Source: Stutzerimonas stutzeri
Lineage (GTDB): Bacteria; Pseudomonadota; Gammaproteobacteria; Pseudomonadales; Pseudomonadaceae
DNA: 42,072 bases
Assembly (NCBI RefSeq): GCF_024448935.1
Contig: NZ_JAMOIE010000040.1
Location: 1 to 42,072, forward strand
Reading direction: 5' to 3'
A program made the translations under genes and the position numbers. Below are positions 17,514 through 26,661 of the stretch, piece after piece (the stretch's first letter is position 1; every line of letters begins with the position of its first letter). Below the pieces are notes generated by a model. It searched no databases. It was not told the origin of the DNA and saw only the letters and a list, made by a program, of their open reading frames with translations.

Positions 17514-17580
17514 TTTTTTCGGATCTCAGAAATGAGGTTCGTGTTGTAGCCAGCGGTGACCTGGTTTATCAATCGCCTTT

Positions 17581-17657
17581 GCACTCATAGCTCAGCTGGA
17601 TAGAGTACTCGGCTACGAACCGAGCGGTCGGAGGTTCGAATCCTCCTGAGTGCACCA
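17581..17657 (+). tRNA. tRNA-Arg(ACG), copy 2
   Basis: Identical over all 77 nt to copy 1 at 17437; the 67-nt spacer is not repeated. The two are probably cotranscribed from the promoter at 17396 and ended by the hairpin at 17670. Confidence 0.95.
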
Positions 17658-17669
17658 AAAATCAGAAAA

Positions 17670-17697
17670 GGGCCTGCAGCGATGCAGGCCCTTTTTT
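17670..17697. terminator. Bidirectional Rho-independent terminator
   Basis: A perfect 9-bp stem GGGCCTGCA/TGCAGGCCC with a GCGA loop is followed by TTTTTT on the plus strand. On the minus strand TTTTCTGATTTTT follows. It serves the tRNA-Arg pair and the convergent DUF4124 gene. Confidence 0.9.
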
Positions 17698-17708
17698 CGT
17701 TTGTGGAG

Positions 17709-18200
17709 TCAGCGTTTCCCCCGGACGCAGCCGTTTTCATCGAAGGTGACGGTGCGTGTCCTGCCTTGGTCGTTGCGGTAGCGGTACTGCATCTGGCCAT
17801 TGCGAGTGGCCACTGTGTCAGGTCTGCCGAAGGTGCTCTCGATATCGGCGCGGGTCATGCCGGGATGAATCTGTTTTTTGATCAGCGCCTCTCGCCTTTC
17901 GCTCCCGGTTATGCGATTTCCGCATCCGTCATCCTGAGCGCCTATAACGGTAAGGCTTCGCGCCGACTCTTCCTTTGACGTCTTGCGTCGTCCCTGAGAT
18001 TTGGCCAGAGGTACGGCTTTGCCGGAGCTGGGTGTAGGATTCACCGCCTCTTGAATCTGAGCGGTCTGATCGATCGGGCACCCCTGCCGAGTAAACGTGA
18101 GGTTGCCTGCGGCGTCGCTGCAGCGATAGATGCTTGCAGCAAGCGTTGGGATGGTAGAGAGGAGCAGGGCACAGCAGCTTCCTGCGATCAGTTTGTTCAT
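17709..18200 (-). CDS. DUF4124-type secreted protein
   Basis: This 163-aa protein has a signal peptide (NKLIAGSCCALLLSTIPTLA-AS). A DUF4124-like start (IYRCSDAAGNLTFTRQGCP, with two Cys) follows, then a Lys/Arg-rich linker. The C-terminal segment KKQIHPGMTRADIESTFGRP, with YRYRNDQGRTRTVTFDENG, resembles a SmpA/OmlA-like fold. It is probably periplasmic and the function is unknown. The start at 18200 (ATG, GGAGGACGACC upstream) gives an intact signal peptide; a longer frame to 18272 does not. Confidence 0.85.
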   Translation of the reverse strand: MNKLIAGSCCALLLSTIPTLAASIYRCSDAAGNLTFTRQGCPIDQTAQIQEAVNPTPSSGKAVPLAKSQGRRKTSKEESARSLTVIGAQDDGCGNRITGSERREALIKKQIHPGMTRADIESTFGRPDTVATRNGQMQYRYRNDQGRTRTVTFDENGCVRGKR

Positions 18201-18522
18201 GGTCGTCCTCCTTGACGATGGGTCGAGCCAGCCTAGCCAAATACCGCTTGGCTCGCAGCGGTGCCTTTCCATAACGTGAATGCGTCCACATTAATAATAG
18301 CGCGACCCTTCGGCGGCGGCGGCAGCGACGCGCAAGCGATTGTATTACCTGTATTTCGCGGTCGTGCCTCAGGGTTGCGGTGGTATTATTGCGCGGTCCG
18401 CCCATTCGGGCTTCTGGATCCGCCTCATGGATTTGCCCAGTAGTCGTAAACCCTCGCTTGCCAATCACGTTTTGAATGATTGATCCCTTGGCGCGCTCCA
18501 ACCGCTGGGGGTGGAGTGCGCC
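18201..18522. other. Intergenic region between DUF4124 gene and mgtE
   Basis: A 322-nt divergent spacer. It contains AT-rich patches (ATTAATAATAG near 18290) and short GC-rich repeats, but I could not define a convincing promoter, riboswitch or gene. It must hold the promoters of both flanking genes. Confidence 0.5.
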
Positions 18523-19971
18523 ATGACTGAAGTAGAAGTAAAAAAGCCGCAGGAAAGTCTCCAGGATCGTCTGGCGCAAGTCGTCGAGCTGCTCCACCGG
18601 CACCGGATCGTCGAGGATCTGGCGCATCGTCAGAGTCAGGAAGGGCAGCATCAGGATCTTGTCGAGAACCTGGTGCATCGCCAGAATCTCGTTGAACTGC
18701 AGCGCAAGCTGGAGGCGCTGCACCCCGCTGACATCGCGCATATCCTCGAAGCTTTGCCGCTCGACGATCGCCTGACGGTCTGGCAGCTGGTCAAGTCCGA
18801 TCGCGATGGCGACATCTTGCTCGAGGTTTCCGACGCGGTCCGCGAGACGCTGATCGCTGACATGGACGATCACGAGCTCCTCGCTGCGGCCAAGGAAATG
18901 GACGCAGACGAACTGGCGGACCTGGCGGCCGAGTTGCCCAGAGACGTCGTTCACGAGCTAATGGAAACGCTCGATGCGCAACAGCGTGAGCGTGTCCGCT
19001 CGGCCCTGTCTTATGAGGAGGATCAGGTTGGCGCGCTGATGGACTTCGAGATGGTCACGATCCGCGAGGACGTAAGCCTTGAAGTCGTGCTGCGATACCT
19101 GCGGCGGCTGAAGGAGCTACCCGGCCATACTGACAAGTTGTTCGTGGTCGATTACGACGGCGTGCTCAAGGGCGTTCTACCGATCAAGCGATTGCTGGTT
19201 AATGATCCGGAGCGGCATGTGGCTGAGGTGATGGCCAGTGATCCGGTGACGTTCCATCCGGATGAGGATGCGTATGAGGCGGCCCAGGCATTCGAGCGCT
19301 ATGACTTGGTTTCGACACCGGTAGTAGACAAAAGCGGCAAGCTTATCGGGCGCCTGACCATTGACGAGATGGTTGACCTGATTCGTGAGGAGAGCGAAAG
19401 CGAAGTGCTCAACATGGCGGGTCTGCGCGAAGAAGAAGATATCTTCGCCTCGGTCTGGAAATCGCTGCGTAACCGTTGGGCCTGGCTTGCAGTCAATCTC
19501 ATTACAGCCTTTGTTGCCTCGCGTGTGATCGGCCTATTCGATGGCTCGATCGAGAAGCTGGTTGCATTGGCTGCGCTGATGCCGATAGTCGCTGGCATTG
19601 GCGGTAATTCCGGCAATCAGACCATCACCATGATTGTTCGGGCAATGGCCCTGGATCAGATGGGTACCGGCAACAGCGCTCGCTTGCTGCGCAAGGAGGC
19701 CGGTGTCGGGATGCTGAATGGCTTGATATGGGGCGGAGTTGTCGGCATCGTGGTCTATTGGCTATACGGCAGCTGGTCGCTGGGCGTGGTGATGACTGCG
19801 GCGATGACCCTGAACCTATTGCTCGCGGCCTTGATGGGCGTGCTGATACCGGTGACGCTGGCGCGCATGGGGCGAGACCCGGCGCTGGGTGCCAGTGTCA
19901 TGATTACAGCTGTGACCGATAGTGGCGGTTTCTTTATTTTTCTCGGTCTTGCGACCGTTTTTCTGCTCTGA
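18523..19971 (+). CDS. mgtE: Mg2+ channel MgtE
   Basis: The 482-aa protein has an N-terminal superhelical MgtE_N domain (KLEALHPADIAHILEALPLD, ADLAAELPRDVVHELMETLD). CBS domains follow (LFVVDYDGVLKGVLPIKRLL; YDLVSTPVVDKSGKLIGRLT). Five transmembrane helices from about residue 325 include the pore signature IVAGIGGNSGNQTITMIVRA. Mg2+ binding in the cytosol normally gates the pore. I chose the ATG at 18523 (MTEVEVKKPQ); a GTG 12 nt upstream is possible. The length is slightly above the usual 450 aa because of an extended N-terminal helix. Confidence 0.93.
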   Translation: MTEVEVKKPQESLQDRLAQVVELLHRHRIVEDLAHRQSQEGQHQDLVENLVHRQNLVELQRKLEALHPADIAHILEALPLDDRLTVWQLVKSDRDGDILLEVSDAVRETLIADMDDHELLAAAKEMDADELADLAAELPRDVVHELMETLDAQQRERVRSALSYEEDQVGALMDFEMVTIREDVSLEVVLRYLRRLKELPGHTDKLFVVDYDGVLKGVLPIKRLLVNDPERHVAEVMASDPVTFHPDEDAYEAAQAFERYDLVSTPVVDKSGKLIGRLTIDEMVDLIREESESEVLNMAGLREEEDIFASVWKSLRNRWAWLAVNLITAFVASRVIGLFDGSIEKLVALAALMPIVAGIGGNSGNQTITMIVRAMALDQMGTGNSARLLRKEAGVGMLNGLIWGGVVGIVVYWLYGSWSLGVVMTAAMTLNLLLAALMGVLIPVTLARMGRDPALGASVMITAVTDSGGFFIFLGLATVFLL

Positions 19972-20108
19972 TCGCTTTCATTTGCGGCGGCTTGGCGTTT
20001 GCCTTGCACCTGTTTTTCGGGCTACTGTTCGGAGGTTTCGCTTTGGCGAAGCCTTTTAACTCGTGCAAATAACAGGCGGCCCGAGCTGCTGACTGAAAGG
20101 GAATCCCG

Positions 20109-20357
20109 ATGACCCCCAGCGAACTCCTGCTTGAAGGCGTCGAACTTATGCTATTTGGCTTAGGTTCTGTCTTCATCTTCCTTGTTTTGTTGATTGTTTG
20201 CATTCGCCTGATGTCCTTTGTGATCGGCCGCTTCGACAGTGCGCCGACAGCTCAGGCTGTCTCCGTCAGGCCTGCGTCTGTGGCGACCGAAATTGACACC
20301 GACCTTCTTGCAGCCATTCAGGCCGCCGTTCATCAGCACCGCGCTCGTCGCGGTTGA
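20109..20357 (+). CDS. oadG: Oxaloacetate decarboxylase gamma subunit
   Basis: The 82-aa membrane protein has one N-terminal helix (LMLFGLGSVFIFLVLLIVCI) and a short cytosolic Ala/Pro-rich tail ending HQHRARRG. OadG links OadA to OadB and supplies a metal site near its C-terminus. The size and position (23 nt upstream of oadA) fit. CTGAAAGGGAATCCC precedes the ATG. Confidence 0.88.
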   Translation: MTPSELLLEGVELMLFGLGSVFIFLVLLIVCIRLMSFVIGRFDSAPTAQAVSVRPASVATEIDTDLLAAIQAAVHQHRARRG

Positions 20358-20379
20358 CCCTGGATAGGGAGTTCCTTCC

Positions 20380-22161
20380 ATGAATTCTGTTAAACAGCCG
20401 CTCGGCATAACCGACGTGGTGCTACGTGATGCGCACCAGTCTATTCTGGCCACCCGCGTTCGCCTTGAAGACATGCTGCCGATTGCCGGCAAGCTCGACC
20501 AGGTGGGGTTCTGGTCGGTTGAATCCTGGGGCGGCGCGACCTTCGATGCGTGCATTCGTTATCTTGGCGAAGATCCCTGGGAGCGCATCCGCGAACTGAA
20601 GAAAGCGATGCCCAACACTCGGCAGCAAATGCTGCTACGTGGCCAGAACCTGCTGGGCTATCGCCATTACGCCGATGATGTGGTTGAAAAGTTCGTCGAG
20701 CGAGCCGCGGCTAACGGCGTCGACGTGTTCCGTGTGTTCGATGCGATGAACGATCCACGCAACCTGGAAACCGCTTTGCGCGCGGTCAAGCTGCAGGGCA
20801 AGCATGCTCAAGGTACCATTTCCTACACCACCAGCCCGGTGCATACCCTGGCGATGTGGGTCGATCTGGCCAAGCAGATCGAGGACATGGGTGCCGACTC
20901 TGTGGCGATCAAGGACATGGCCGGCATTCTCACGCCGTATACGGCCTATGAGCTGGTATCGCGCTTGAAGGCAAGCCTGTCCATCCCGATCCATATGCAG
21001 TGTCACGCCACGGCTGGCCTGTCCACAGCTGCCATTCTCAAAGCTGTCGAGGCGGGCATCGATAATGTCGATACAGCCATTTCCTCCCTCTCGATGACCT
21101 ATGGCCATTCGCCAACCGAGTCGGTGGTGGCGATCTTCCAGGGCACCGAGCATGATACCGGGCTCGATCTGCTGCTGCTGGAGGAGATCGCTGCGTACTT
21201 TCGCGAAGTGCGCAAGAAGTACGCAAAGTTCGAAGGCACGCTCAAGGGCGTCGACTCGCGCATCCTTGTGGCTCAGGTGCCGGGCGGCATGCTGACCAAT
21301 ATGGAAGGTCAATTGAAGGAACAGGGCGCACTCGACAAGTTCGATGAAGTGCTCGCCGAGATTCCTCGCGTTCGTGAAGATCTCGGGTTCATTCCGTTAG
21401 TAACGCCGACTTCGCAAATCGTCGGCACACAGGCCGTCATCAACGTGCTCACCGGCGAGCGCTTCAAATCCATTACCAAGGAAACCGCAGGCATCCTCAA
21501 GGGCGAGTACGGAGCGGCACCTGCCCCGTTCAATATCGAACTGCAGCAGCGCGTCCTCGACGGTGCAGACGTCATCACCTGCCGCCCTGCCGACCTGCTG
21601 CAGCCGGAAATGGAGAAGCTAACGGCCGAGCTGAAGGGATTGGCGCAGGAAAAAGGCATCAAGCTGGCCCAGAACGAGATTGACGACGTTCTCACCTATG
21701 CGTTGTTTCCTCAGATCGGCCTTAAATTCCTTGAAAACCGAGGCAATGCCTCTGCTTTCGAACCGGTGCCGACCGGCAAGCAGCAAGCGCCACGGGAGGC
21801 GGGCATGCCCGAGGTCTACACCGTCGAAGTCAACGGCAAGTCTTTCGTCGTTCAGGTCAATGAAGGCGGCGATATCGAGGGTATCAAGGCTGTTGGCAGT
21901 GGCTCGGCCGTCCCGTCGACAGTCGCTAACGCGCCAGCGTCTGGTACAGGCGAACCTCAACCGGCTCCGTTGGCTGGCAATATCTTCAAGGTCCTCGTGC
22001 AGCCCGGTCAACTGGTTCAGGAAGGAGAGCTGGTGATCATCCTCGAAGCCATGAAGATGGAAACTGAAATCCGTGCGTTCAAAGCTGGCACCGTCTCAGG
22101 TGTGAACGTCAAGGTCGGCGACGCGGTGTCGGTGGGCGATAGCCTGCTGACCATCGCTTAA
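20380..22161 (+). CDS. oadA: Oxaloacetate decarboxylase alpha subunit (biotin carboxyl carrier)
   Basis: The 593-aa cytosolic subunit transfers the carboxyl group of oxaloacetate to biotin. The N-terminal carboxyltransferase TIM barrel starts with [17 protein letters not shown] and carries [16 protein letters not shown] and the metal-site-like [21 protein letters not shown] conserved carboxylase middle domain follows, then an Ala/Pro linker. A C-terminal biotinyl domain ends in [12 protein letters not shown] with the biotin lysine at about residue 559. This is the full OAD alpha architecture; the pyruvate carboxylase B subunit is similar, but adjacency to oadG and oadB settles the call. Confidence 0.95.
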   Translation: MNSVKQPLGITDVVLRDAHQSILATRVRLEDMLPIAGKLDQVGFWSVESWGGATFDACIRYLGEDPWERIRELKKAMPNTRQQMLLRGQNLLGYRHYADDVVEKFVERAAANGVDVFRVFDAMNDPRNLETALRAVKLQGKHAQGTISYTTSPVHTLAMWVDLAKQIEDMGADSVAIKDMAGILTPYTAYELVSRLKASLSIPIHMQCHATAGLSTAAILKAVEAGIDNVDTAISSLSMTYGHSPTESVVAIFQGTEHDTGLDLLLLEEIAAYFREVRKKYAKFEGTLKGVDSRILVAQVPGGMLTNMEGQLKEQGALDKFDEVLAEIPRVREDLGFIPLVTPTSQIVGTQAVINVLTGERFKSITKETAGILKGEYGAAPAPFNIELQQRVLDGADVITCRPADLLQPEMEKLTAELKGLAQEKGIKLAQNEIDDVLTYALFPQIGLKFLENRGNASAFEPVPTGKQQAPREAGMPEVYTVEVNGKSFVVQVNEGGDIEGIKAVGSGSAVPSTVANAPASGTGEPQPAPLAGNIFKVLVQPGQLVQEGELVIILEAMKMETEIRAFKAGTVSGVNVKVGDAVSVGDSLLTIA

Positions 22162-22171
22162 GGAGCGCTGA

Positions 22172-23308
22172 ATGGACAAGTTGCTCAAGCTGTGGCACAG
22201 CACAGGTCTCTATCATATAGAGCCCGGTCAGCTGCTGATGATCGTGGTGTGCCTGGGGCTGATCTATCTGGCAATTCGCAAGGGGTTCGAACCCTTGCTG
22301 TTGATCCCGATCGGATTCGGCGGCGTGCTTGCCAATATCCCCGTCGCCAACATGGCCGAAGGTGCAGGCATCCTCCATCTGTTCTACGAGGTCGGGCTGC
22401 CGACCAGTGTGTTCCCGTTGCTGATCTTCATGGGCGTCGGCGCCATGACAGACTTCGGGCCAATGCTGGCTAACCCCAAGACCCTGCTGCTCGGTGCGGC
22501 AGCGCAATTCGGTATCTTCGCCACCTTGCTTGGTGCCTTGTCGCTGGCTGCAATGGGGGTTCCGGGGATGGAATTCACACTGCGTGAGGCTGCTTCGATT
22601 GCGATCATTGGCGGTGCAGACGGTCCCACTTCAATCTTCGTGACGGCAAAGCTCGCGCCGCATCTGCTGGGGCCGATTGCTGTCGCGGCTTATTCTTACA
22701 TGGCGCTGGTTCCGTTGATTCAGCCACCCATCATGCGAGCGCTGACGACCAAGGAAGAACGCGCCATCGTGATGACGCAGCTGCGTCATGTTGGCCAGGC
22801 CGAAAAGATCGTCTTCCCGCTCATGCTTGCGTTGATGGTGGGTTTGCTGCTGCCGGATGCCGCGCCGCTAGTAGGCATGTTCGCCTTTGGTAACCTGTTG
22901 CGCGAGTGCGGGGTCGTGGATCGTCTGGCCGACACCTCACGTAACGCGCTGATCAACATCGTGACCATCGCGCTGGGGCTGACTGTCGGTTCCAAGCTGT
23001 CCGCCGAAGCCTTTCTGCAGATGAAGACCCTTGGGATCTTGCTGCTTGGAATGGTTGCCTTCTGTGGCGGTACGGCGGCGGGCGTGCTGATGGCCAAGGT
23101 CATGAACATGTTCAGCGCGAACAAGATCAACCCGCTGATCGGGTCGGCCGGCGTTTCGGCAGTGCCAATGGCGGCGAGAGTGTCGAACCGGGTCGGGCTT
23201 GAGGCGAACCCACAGAATTTCCTGCTCATGCATGCCATGGGCCCGAACGTAGCGGGGGTGATTGGTTCGGCTGTTGCTGCGGGGATCCTACTAAGTTTTG
23301 TAGGCTAG
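22172..23308 (+). CDS. oadB: Oxaloacetate decarboxylase beta subunit (Na+ pump)
   Basis: The 378-aa inner-membrane protein couples decarboxylation of carboxybiotin to Na+ export. It has about nine to eleven hydrophobic segments. The catalytic motif [20 protein letters not shown] (around residues 148-167) and the conserved C-terminal [20 protein letters not shown] with [20 protein letters not shown] are intact. The ATG lies 11 nt after the oadA stop with AAGGAGCGC, completing the oadGAB operon. A strong terminator follows. Confidence 0.95.
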   Translation: MDKLLKLWHSTGLYHIEPGQLLMIVVCLGLIYLAIRKGFEPLLLIPIGFGGVLANIPVANMAEGAGILHLFYEVGLPTSVFPLLIFMGVGAMTDFGPMLANPKTLLLGAAAQFGIFATLLGALSLAAMGVPGMEFTLREAASIAIIGGADGPTSIFVTAKLAPHLLGPIAVAAYSYMALVPLIQPPIMRALTTKEERAIVMTQLRHVGQAEKIVFPLMLALMVGLLLPDAAPLVGMFAFGNLLRECGVVDRLADTSRNALINIVTIALGLTVGSKLSAEAFLQMKTLGILLLGMVAFCGGTAAGVLMAKVMNMFSANKINPLIGSAGVSAVPMAARVSNRVGLEANPQNFLLMHAMGPNVAGVIGSAVAAGILLSFVG

Positions 23309-23345
23309 CGCGTCTGCTGATGTGCGGGGGGGAAAGAGGCACGAG

Positions 23346-23380
23346 AAATGCCTACGCAGCTGATACGGCGTAGGCATTTT
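23346..23380 (+). terminator. Terminator of oadGAB
   Basis: An 11-bp stem AAATGCCTACG/CGTAGGCATTT with a 12-nt loop and a T-rich end. It lies 38 nt after oadB. The group IIC intron begins 5 nt downstream. Confidence 0.85.
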
Positions 23381-23384
23381 CGTT

Positions 23385-23883
23385 GTGCGCCAGGCATGGC
23401 GGCGGCGTAGCGGGGTAAGGTGGCAACGATTACCAAAGCCCAATACTTGCGTGGAGCGCTACGACGTAAATCCGACAGGCATAAGCAGAAGGTCGCGCGA
23501 ATTACCCTGGGAGATCTGTTTGCCTGCCATGTGCTACCGGCACAGTGGGGTGACGGGATGGGCGAGCAGAAGTCAGCCGAGGCTGTAGTAGTTGCTCGAA
23601 ACTGGAGCAACGAAGGGCTGAACCTGCCATGAGTGGACAGTCGGGTGTGATCTCTGCCGGATCGTAGAGCAGGAACTCCGCGCAGCGGGGTCGAGACCAT
23701 CAGGAGGTAGGAGCCGGAAGCTCCGCTGGCCGGTCTGGGCGCTTAGGTACCGCAGGCGACACATCAACGGAACCAAGCTCGCTGACGCTGTTTGTCAGCA
23801 GGCAGGAGCCGCAGCCGCCGTATACGGAACCGTAGGTACGGTGGCGTAAGAGGACGGCGGGATAACCCCGCCTCCTACTCGAT
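23385..23883 (+). mobile_element. Group IIC intron RNA lacking a reverse-transcriptase ORF
   Basis: The element starts with GTGCGCCAGGCATGGCG and ends near CCTCCTACTCGAT, a standard group II 3' end. Domain 5 is 23814-23845: a 9-bp lower stem, a short upper stem (TACG/CGTA), a GAAC loop and a 2-nt GG bulge. The lower stem holds the triad C-G-C paired to G-U-G, the form seen in group IIC. Domain 6 follows as GGCGGG-ATAA-CCCGCC with an unpaired A near the 3' end. The body carries the intron-typical GGGAGATCTGTTTGCCTGCC and GAAGTCAGCCGAGG segments. The total is 499 nt with no long reading frame; the expected maturase would need about 1.2 kb more in domain 4. Location just behind a terminator is the known IIC target preference. 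Confidence 0.75.
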
Positions 23884-23989
23884 TCATGTTGCTGGCAAAT
23901 CCACCCTATCGCCAGGTGGGTAGCGCCAAATGCAAACCACCTGTCGTGCTGTCAGGACGGTTTGACCTGGTCATCCGTACTGAGCAGAT

Positions 23990-24316
23990 TCAACCGTCTT
24001 CTTTCGTAGCTTCGGCATCCTGCGCGATAAGGGCGATCAGTGCGTTTTGCTGGCGGTGGGCCAACTGGCGGAAGCGTTGCAGCAGTTCGCGCTCATGCAA
24101 CGACAGCTCCGGGCTATCCAGGCGCATTGCAGAATCGTCATCAAGCGCGCCTTCTTGAAGAAGGCTTTGCTCTAGGCGGGCAATGATTTCGGAGTTCATG
24201 CTTCGATGGTGGTTCCGCGCAACCTCTGCAATGCGCTCTCGCATTCCGTCTGGGAGCCGAACCACGAATTTGTCAGCCGTACGGCTGGAGTAAACTGCCT
24301 GCTTCATTGGGCGCAT
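23990..24316 (-). CDS. amrZ: AmrZ/AlgZ ribbon-helix-helix regulator
   Basis: The 108-aa Arc-type DNA-binding protein matches P. aeruginosa AmrZ closely as I recall it. There is a flexible N-terminal arm ([20 protein letters not shown]) with a ribbon strand KFVVRLP, helices [20 protein letters not shown] and [15 protein letters not shown], and the conserved C-terminal tetramerization segment [20 protein letters not shown]. In pseudomonads AmrZ activates alginate genes and regulates flagellar, pilus and c-di-GMP genes. The gene is monocistronic. The ATG at 24316 is the family start. Confidence 0.92.
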   Translation of the reverse strand: MRPMKQAVYSSRTADKFVVRLPDGMRERIAEVARNHHRSMNSEIIARLEQSLLQEGALDDDSAMRLDSPELSLHERELLQRFRQLAHRQQNALIALIAQDAEATKEDG

Positions 24317-24532
24317 AGTAAACCGGTTAGTCAGGTGGGCGATGGTGGCTTATTGCTGTTTTAGTCACCGGTCTGACACCAAACAGCGCATGCTGTTCCA
24401 CGACCCGCGAAAAAGATGCTGGACAACTTAATGACGCCAATTATACGGCGAAAGCAGTAGGAGTAAAGGTCCTGTGGTGGCCAATAGCCTTTTATTGTGA
24501 TCCAGCGCTTATCTCGTCTGAGTGGTTCGTCG

Positions 24533-24715
24533 CTAGCGCAGCATTGGGTCGAATTTGATTCGCCGACCTAGCAACAGCGTAATCGTAAACAGCACTGCGA
24601 ATACCACTGTGCCGCCTGTCACAAGCGTATCCCAGAACTCAGGAAGGGTTGAGCCGATGCTCAGGGCGCCGCACAGCATGCCGAGCGCAAGGAATAGATA
24701 TCCGTAAATAGACAT
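24533..24715 (-). CDS. Small inner-membrane protein, unknown
   Basis: A 60-aa protein with two predicted membrane helices (YGYLFLALGMLCGALSIGST; LVTGGTVVFAVLFTITLLLG) and a basic end (RRIKFDPMLR). TCGGAGATG gives a plausible ribosome binding site. I do not recognise the family. It is upstream of amrZ, same strand, with a gap of 216 nt, so a separate transcript is likely. Confidence 0.6.
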   Translation of the reverse strand: MSIYGYLFLALGMLCGALSIGSTLPEFWDTLVTGGTVVFAVLFTITLLLGRRIKFDPMLR

Positions 24716-24755
24716 TTTTCATCTCCGATAAAGCCTGGCATGCAGCCACCCTGCT

Positions 24756-24959
24756 TTAGAAAATCCAGCGCTGTGCCTGAGCGGGCTTGCTTGGCGCGTT
24801 GCTGCTGATGGTGCTCGCCGGCACAGAAAGCCCAGGTGAGGTCACCTGGGAGGGGTTCGGTGCTGTCTTCAGAGGGTCCGCTGTTGGCATGTTCTGAAGC
24901 AGCGGAATCGCGACAGCGGCCAAAAGGGCGGTACTGAGCAGGTAGGCTGGACGTGGCAT
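24756..24959 (-). CDS. Small secreted protein, unknown
   Basis: A 67-aa product. The N-terminus MPRPAYLLSTALLAAVAIPL is a signal peptide or anchor; the rest is Pro/Ser/Thr-rich (TAPNPSQVTSPGLSVPASTI). CGAAGGAGACGCC is a strong ribosome binding site. No conserved motif is seen. It lies 40 nt upstream of the 60-aa membrane protein and may share a transcript with it. Confidence 0.55.
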   Translation of the reverse strand: MPRPAYLLSTALLAAVAIPLLQNMPTADPLKTAPNPSQVTSPGLSVPASTISSNAPSKPAQAQRWIF

Positions 24960-25218
24960 CGGCGTCTCCTTCGCGTTATGGTCCTGTAATTAAGCACCTC
25001 TCGTGCCAATAGTTCATTGAGAAATAGTCAATATATATCAATGGCTTATGCGTTATATTCAGATGCCTCCAGTGCGCTTTGCAAGATTATTGCTTTGTCG
25101 GTCATGCAAAATGCAGGGCGCTGTGTGCTGTCGCGGTCCGCTGTTGGATGTGGCTGCTTTATAAGTGGGGCGGGCATGACAAACGAGCCAATGCCCGCTA
25201 ACATGCTGCCGCCCGCGT
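24960..25218. other. Intergenic region before tRNA-Arg(CCU)
   Basis: 259 nt, AT-richer than its surroundings (ATATATATCAATGG near 25030). No gene, terminator or defined promoter was found. Confidence 0.5.
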
Positions 25219-25295
25219 GTCCCAGTAGCTCAATTGGATAGAGCATCCCCCTCCTAAGGGGAAGGTTGTGAGTTCAAACCTCGCCTGGGACGCCA
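25219..25295 (+). tRNA. tRNA-Arg(CCU)
   Basis: A 77-nt gene with encoded CCA. The acceptor GTCCCAG pairs with CTGGGAC, the anticodon loop CTCCTAA gives anticodon CCT, and the T loop is TTCAAAC. It reads AGG. This tRNA is a frequent integration site for islands. Confidence 0.93.
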
Positions 25296-25838
25296 CATGA
25301 GTGCATTTGTCCACTGGCCCAGATGGATATTTCCTGCAAGCCATTGCGTTAGGTCTGCTTCGACGGCCTATCTTCGTGCTGGTTGAAGCCGGCTTCGGCC
25401 CCTCCGATGCCGGCTATTCCGGCAACTGGCGCTTAGTCCCCTAGTATCACTGTCACAGCTGCACGGACGCTCAGCGGTTCCATAGCGGACGGCGGACCAG
25501 CGCGTCTTTTTCACGCTGCTGCCACGTGTTGGACAAGGCGTGCCATTGCCGTCGTCGTTGCTGCCACCGATTGGCTCGATTTCTGTCTCAGCCGACTGCT
25601 CAGGTGCCATCAACACGTACGGAATGCCGGATGGTTCAGGCCTTCCCAGGTTTCTGGTCGTATGCGGGCGCGCCTGCGGGGGCAGACACGGCGCGCTGCC
25701 ACCGTGCTCTGTTCCGCAGCGCTGGGGTATATGAAAATGGCTGAGTCGCCGTTAGCTTTGGTTGCGAGATGACGAGTGGGCGGCGGTAGAGAGGGCTGCT
25801 ACCGATGAACGCCGACGGGTCGCGTGCGCATTGCTATG
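25296..25838. other. 543-nt region with no recognised gene
   Basis: The span between tRNA-Arg(CCU) and flgZ has several short frames, none with a good start, ribosome binding site or family signature. A hairpin CGGTAG/CTACCG lies at 25784-25804 near the flgZ stop but lacks a U-run. The position directly 3' of a tRNA makes a scar of a former insertion possible. Confidence 0.5.
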
Positions 25839-26627
25839 TCAGCTAAACCGGTCGGTCACCTGATCACGTCGGGCTTCGCGTTGTAGCTGATAGACGAACC
25901 GTTCAACCTGTCTCTGCGTTAAACCGCTGATTCGATGGAAGCGTATCCCGCAGAACGTCAGACCAAGTTTTTCATCGTGGATAGCGTGCCGCAGCTCAGC
26001 TGCGGTTGTGATGGTGCCGGAAGGCAAGTCTACTGAGAGTTGCTCATAGACTTGGCCAGGCTGTAGGCCGGCTTGTAGATTGCCTGGGAAGCTCAGCTTG
26101 CAGCCTGTTGCCGACAAATCCAGTACCTTGCCCACCAGAGGTTTGCTGATCGTCTTTCCGTTCAGTTGCGCTGCGATTGGCTGGCCGCTCAGTGTGGCGC
26201 GATAGGCATTTCGCCGCTGGTGATAGAGAATTTCGCCTGGCAGATGAGCCCAATAGCAGCGCGCATCGTCCAGTTCGCCAAGATGTACTGGGTGCGGATT
26301 GTTCCAGGCAATTCGCACGCCCTCATAAAAGCCTTCAATTTGGAAAGCTTCTCCTGATGCCATCAGTCGCTCACCATCGCTAGGAATCAGCTCGTCTAAC
26401 GCAAGCCAGCCCTTTTCGCGGTTTATCTCTACCAGGTAAGTCTGGTATCGCTGAGTGCGCTCGGCAAAACGGACCTGTAGTGGAATATGGTTATCCAGCA
26501 GGGAGCGCAGATTCGCCTGGATTTCGACTGGAGTCTTGAGTATCCGAGGGGGCTGAGGGCCCTCTCCCTCGGCGAAAGGGCTAGACACTTGGCGTTGCTC
26601 TCCGGCAGGTAACGACGACAGCCGCAT
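25839..26627 (-). CDS. flgZ: FlgZ/YcgR c-di-GMP-binding flagellar brake protein
   Basis: The 262-aa protein has an N-terminal YcgR domain (about residues 30-125: IQANLRSLLDNHIPLQVRFA) and a C-terminal PilZ domain. The c-di-GMP motif is present: RRNAYR (RxxxR) and DLSATGCKLSF (D-x-S-x-x-G). Bound to c-di-GMP, such proteins act on the flagellar motor to slow swimming. It is the last gene of flgM-flgN-flgZ, same strand, 34 nt after flgN, as in other pseudomonads. Confidence 0.92.
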   Translation of the reverse strand: MRLSSLPAGEQRQVSSPFAEGEGPQPPRILKTPVEIQANLRSLLDNHIPLQVRFAERTQRYQTYLVEINREKGWLALDELIPSDGERLMASGEAFQIEGFYEGVRIAWNNPHPVHLGELDDARCYWAHLPGEILYHQRRNAYRATLSGQPIAAQLNGKTISKPLVGKVLDLSATGCKLSFPGNLQAGLQPGQVYEQLSVDLPSGTITTAAELRHAIHDEKLGLTFCGIRFHRISGLTQRQVERFVYQLQREARRDQVTDRFS

Positions 26628-26661
26628 GATAGCACTTTGATGCTGTACCGCTGCGGATGGT

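Noticed and set aside
23420..23632. A 70-codon frame within the group II intron
   Set aside because: It runs through intron-typical RNA segments (GGGAGATCTG..., GAAGTCAGCC...) and matches no protein family; structure RNA explains it better.
25540..25734. A 64-codon plus-strand frame after tRNA-Arg(CCU)
   Set aside because: No ribosome binding site, no recognisable motif and overlapping frames of equal length on the other strand.
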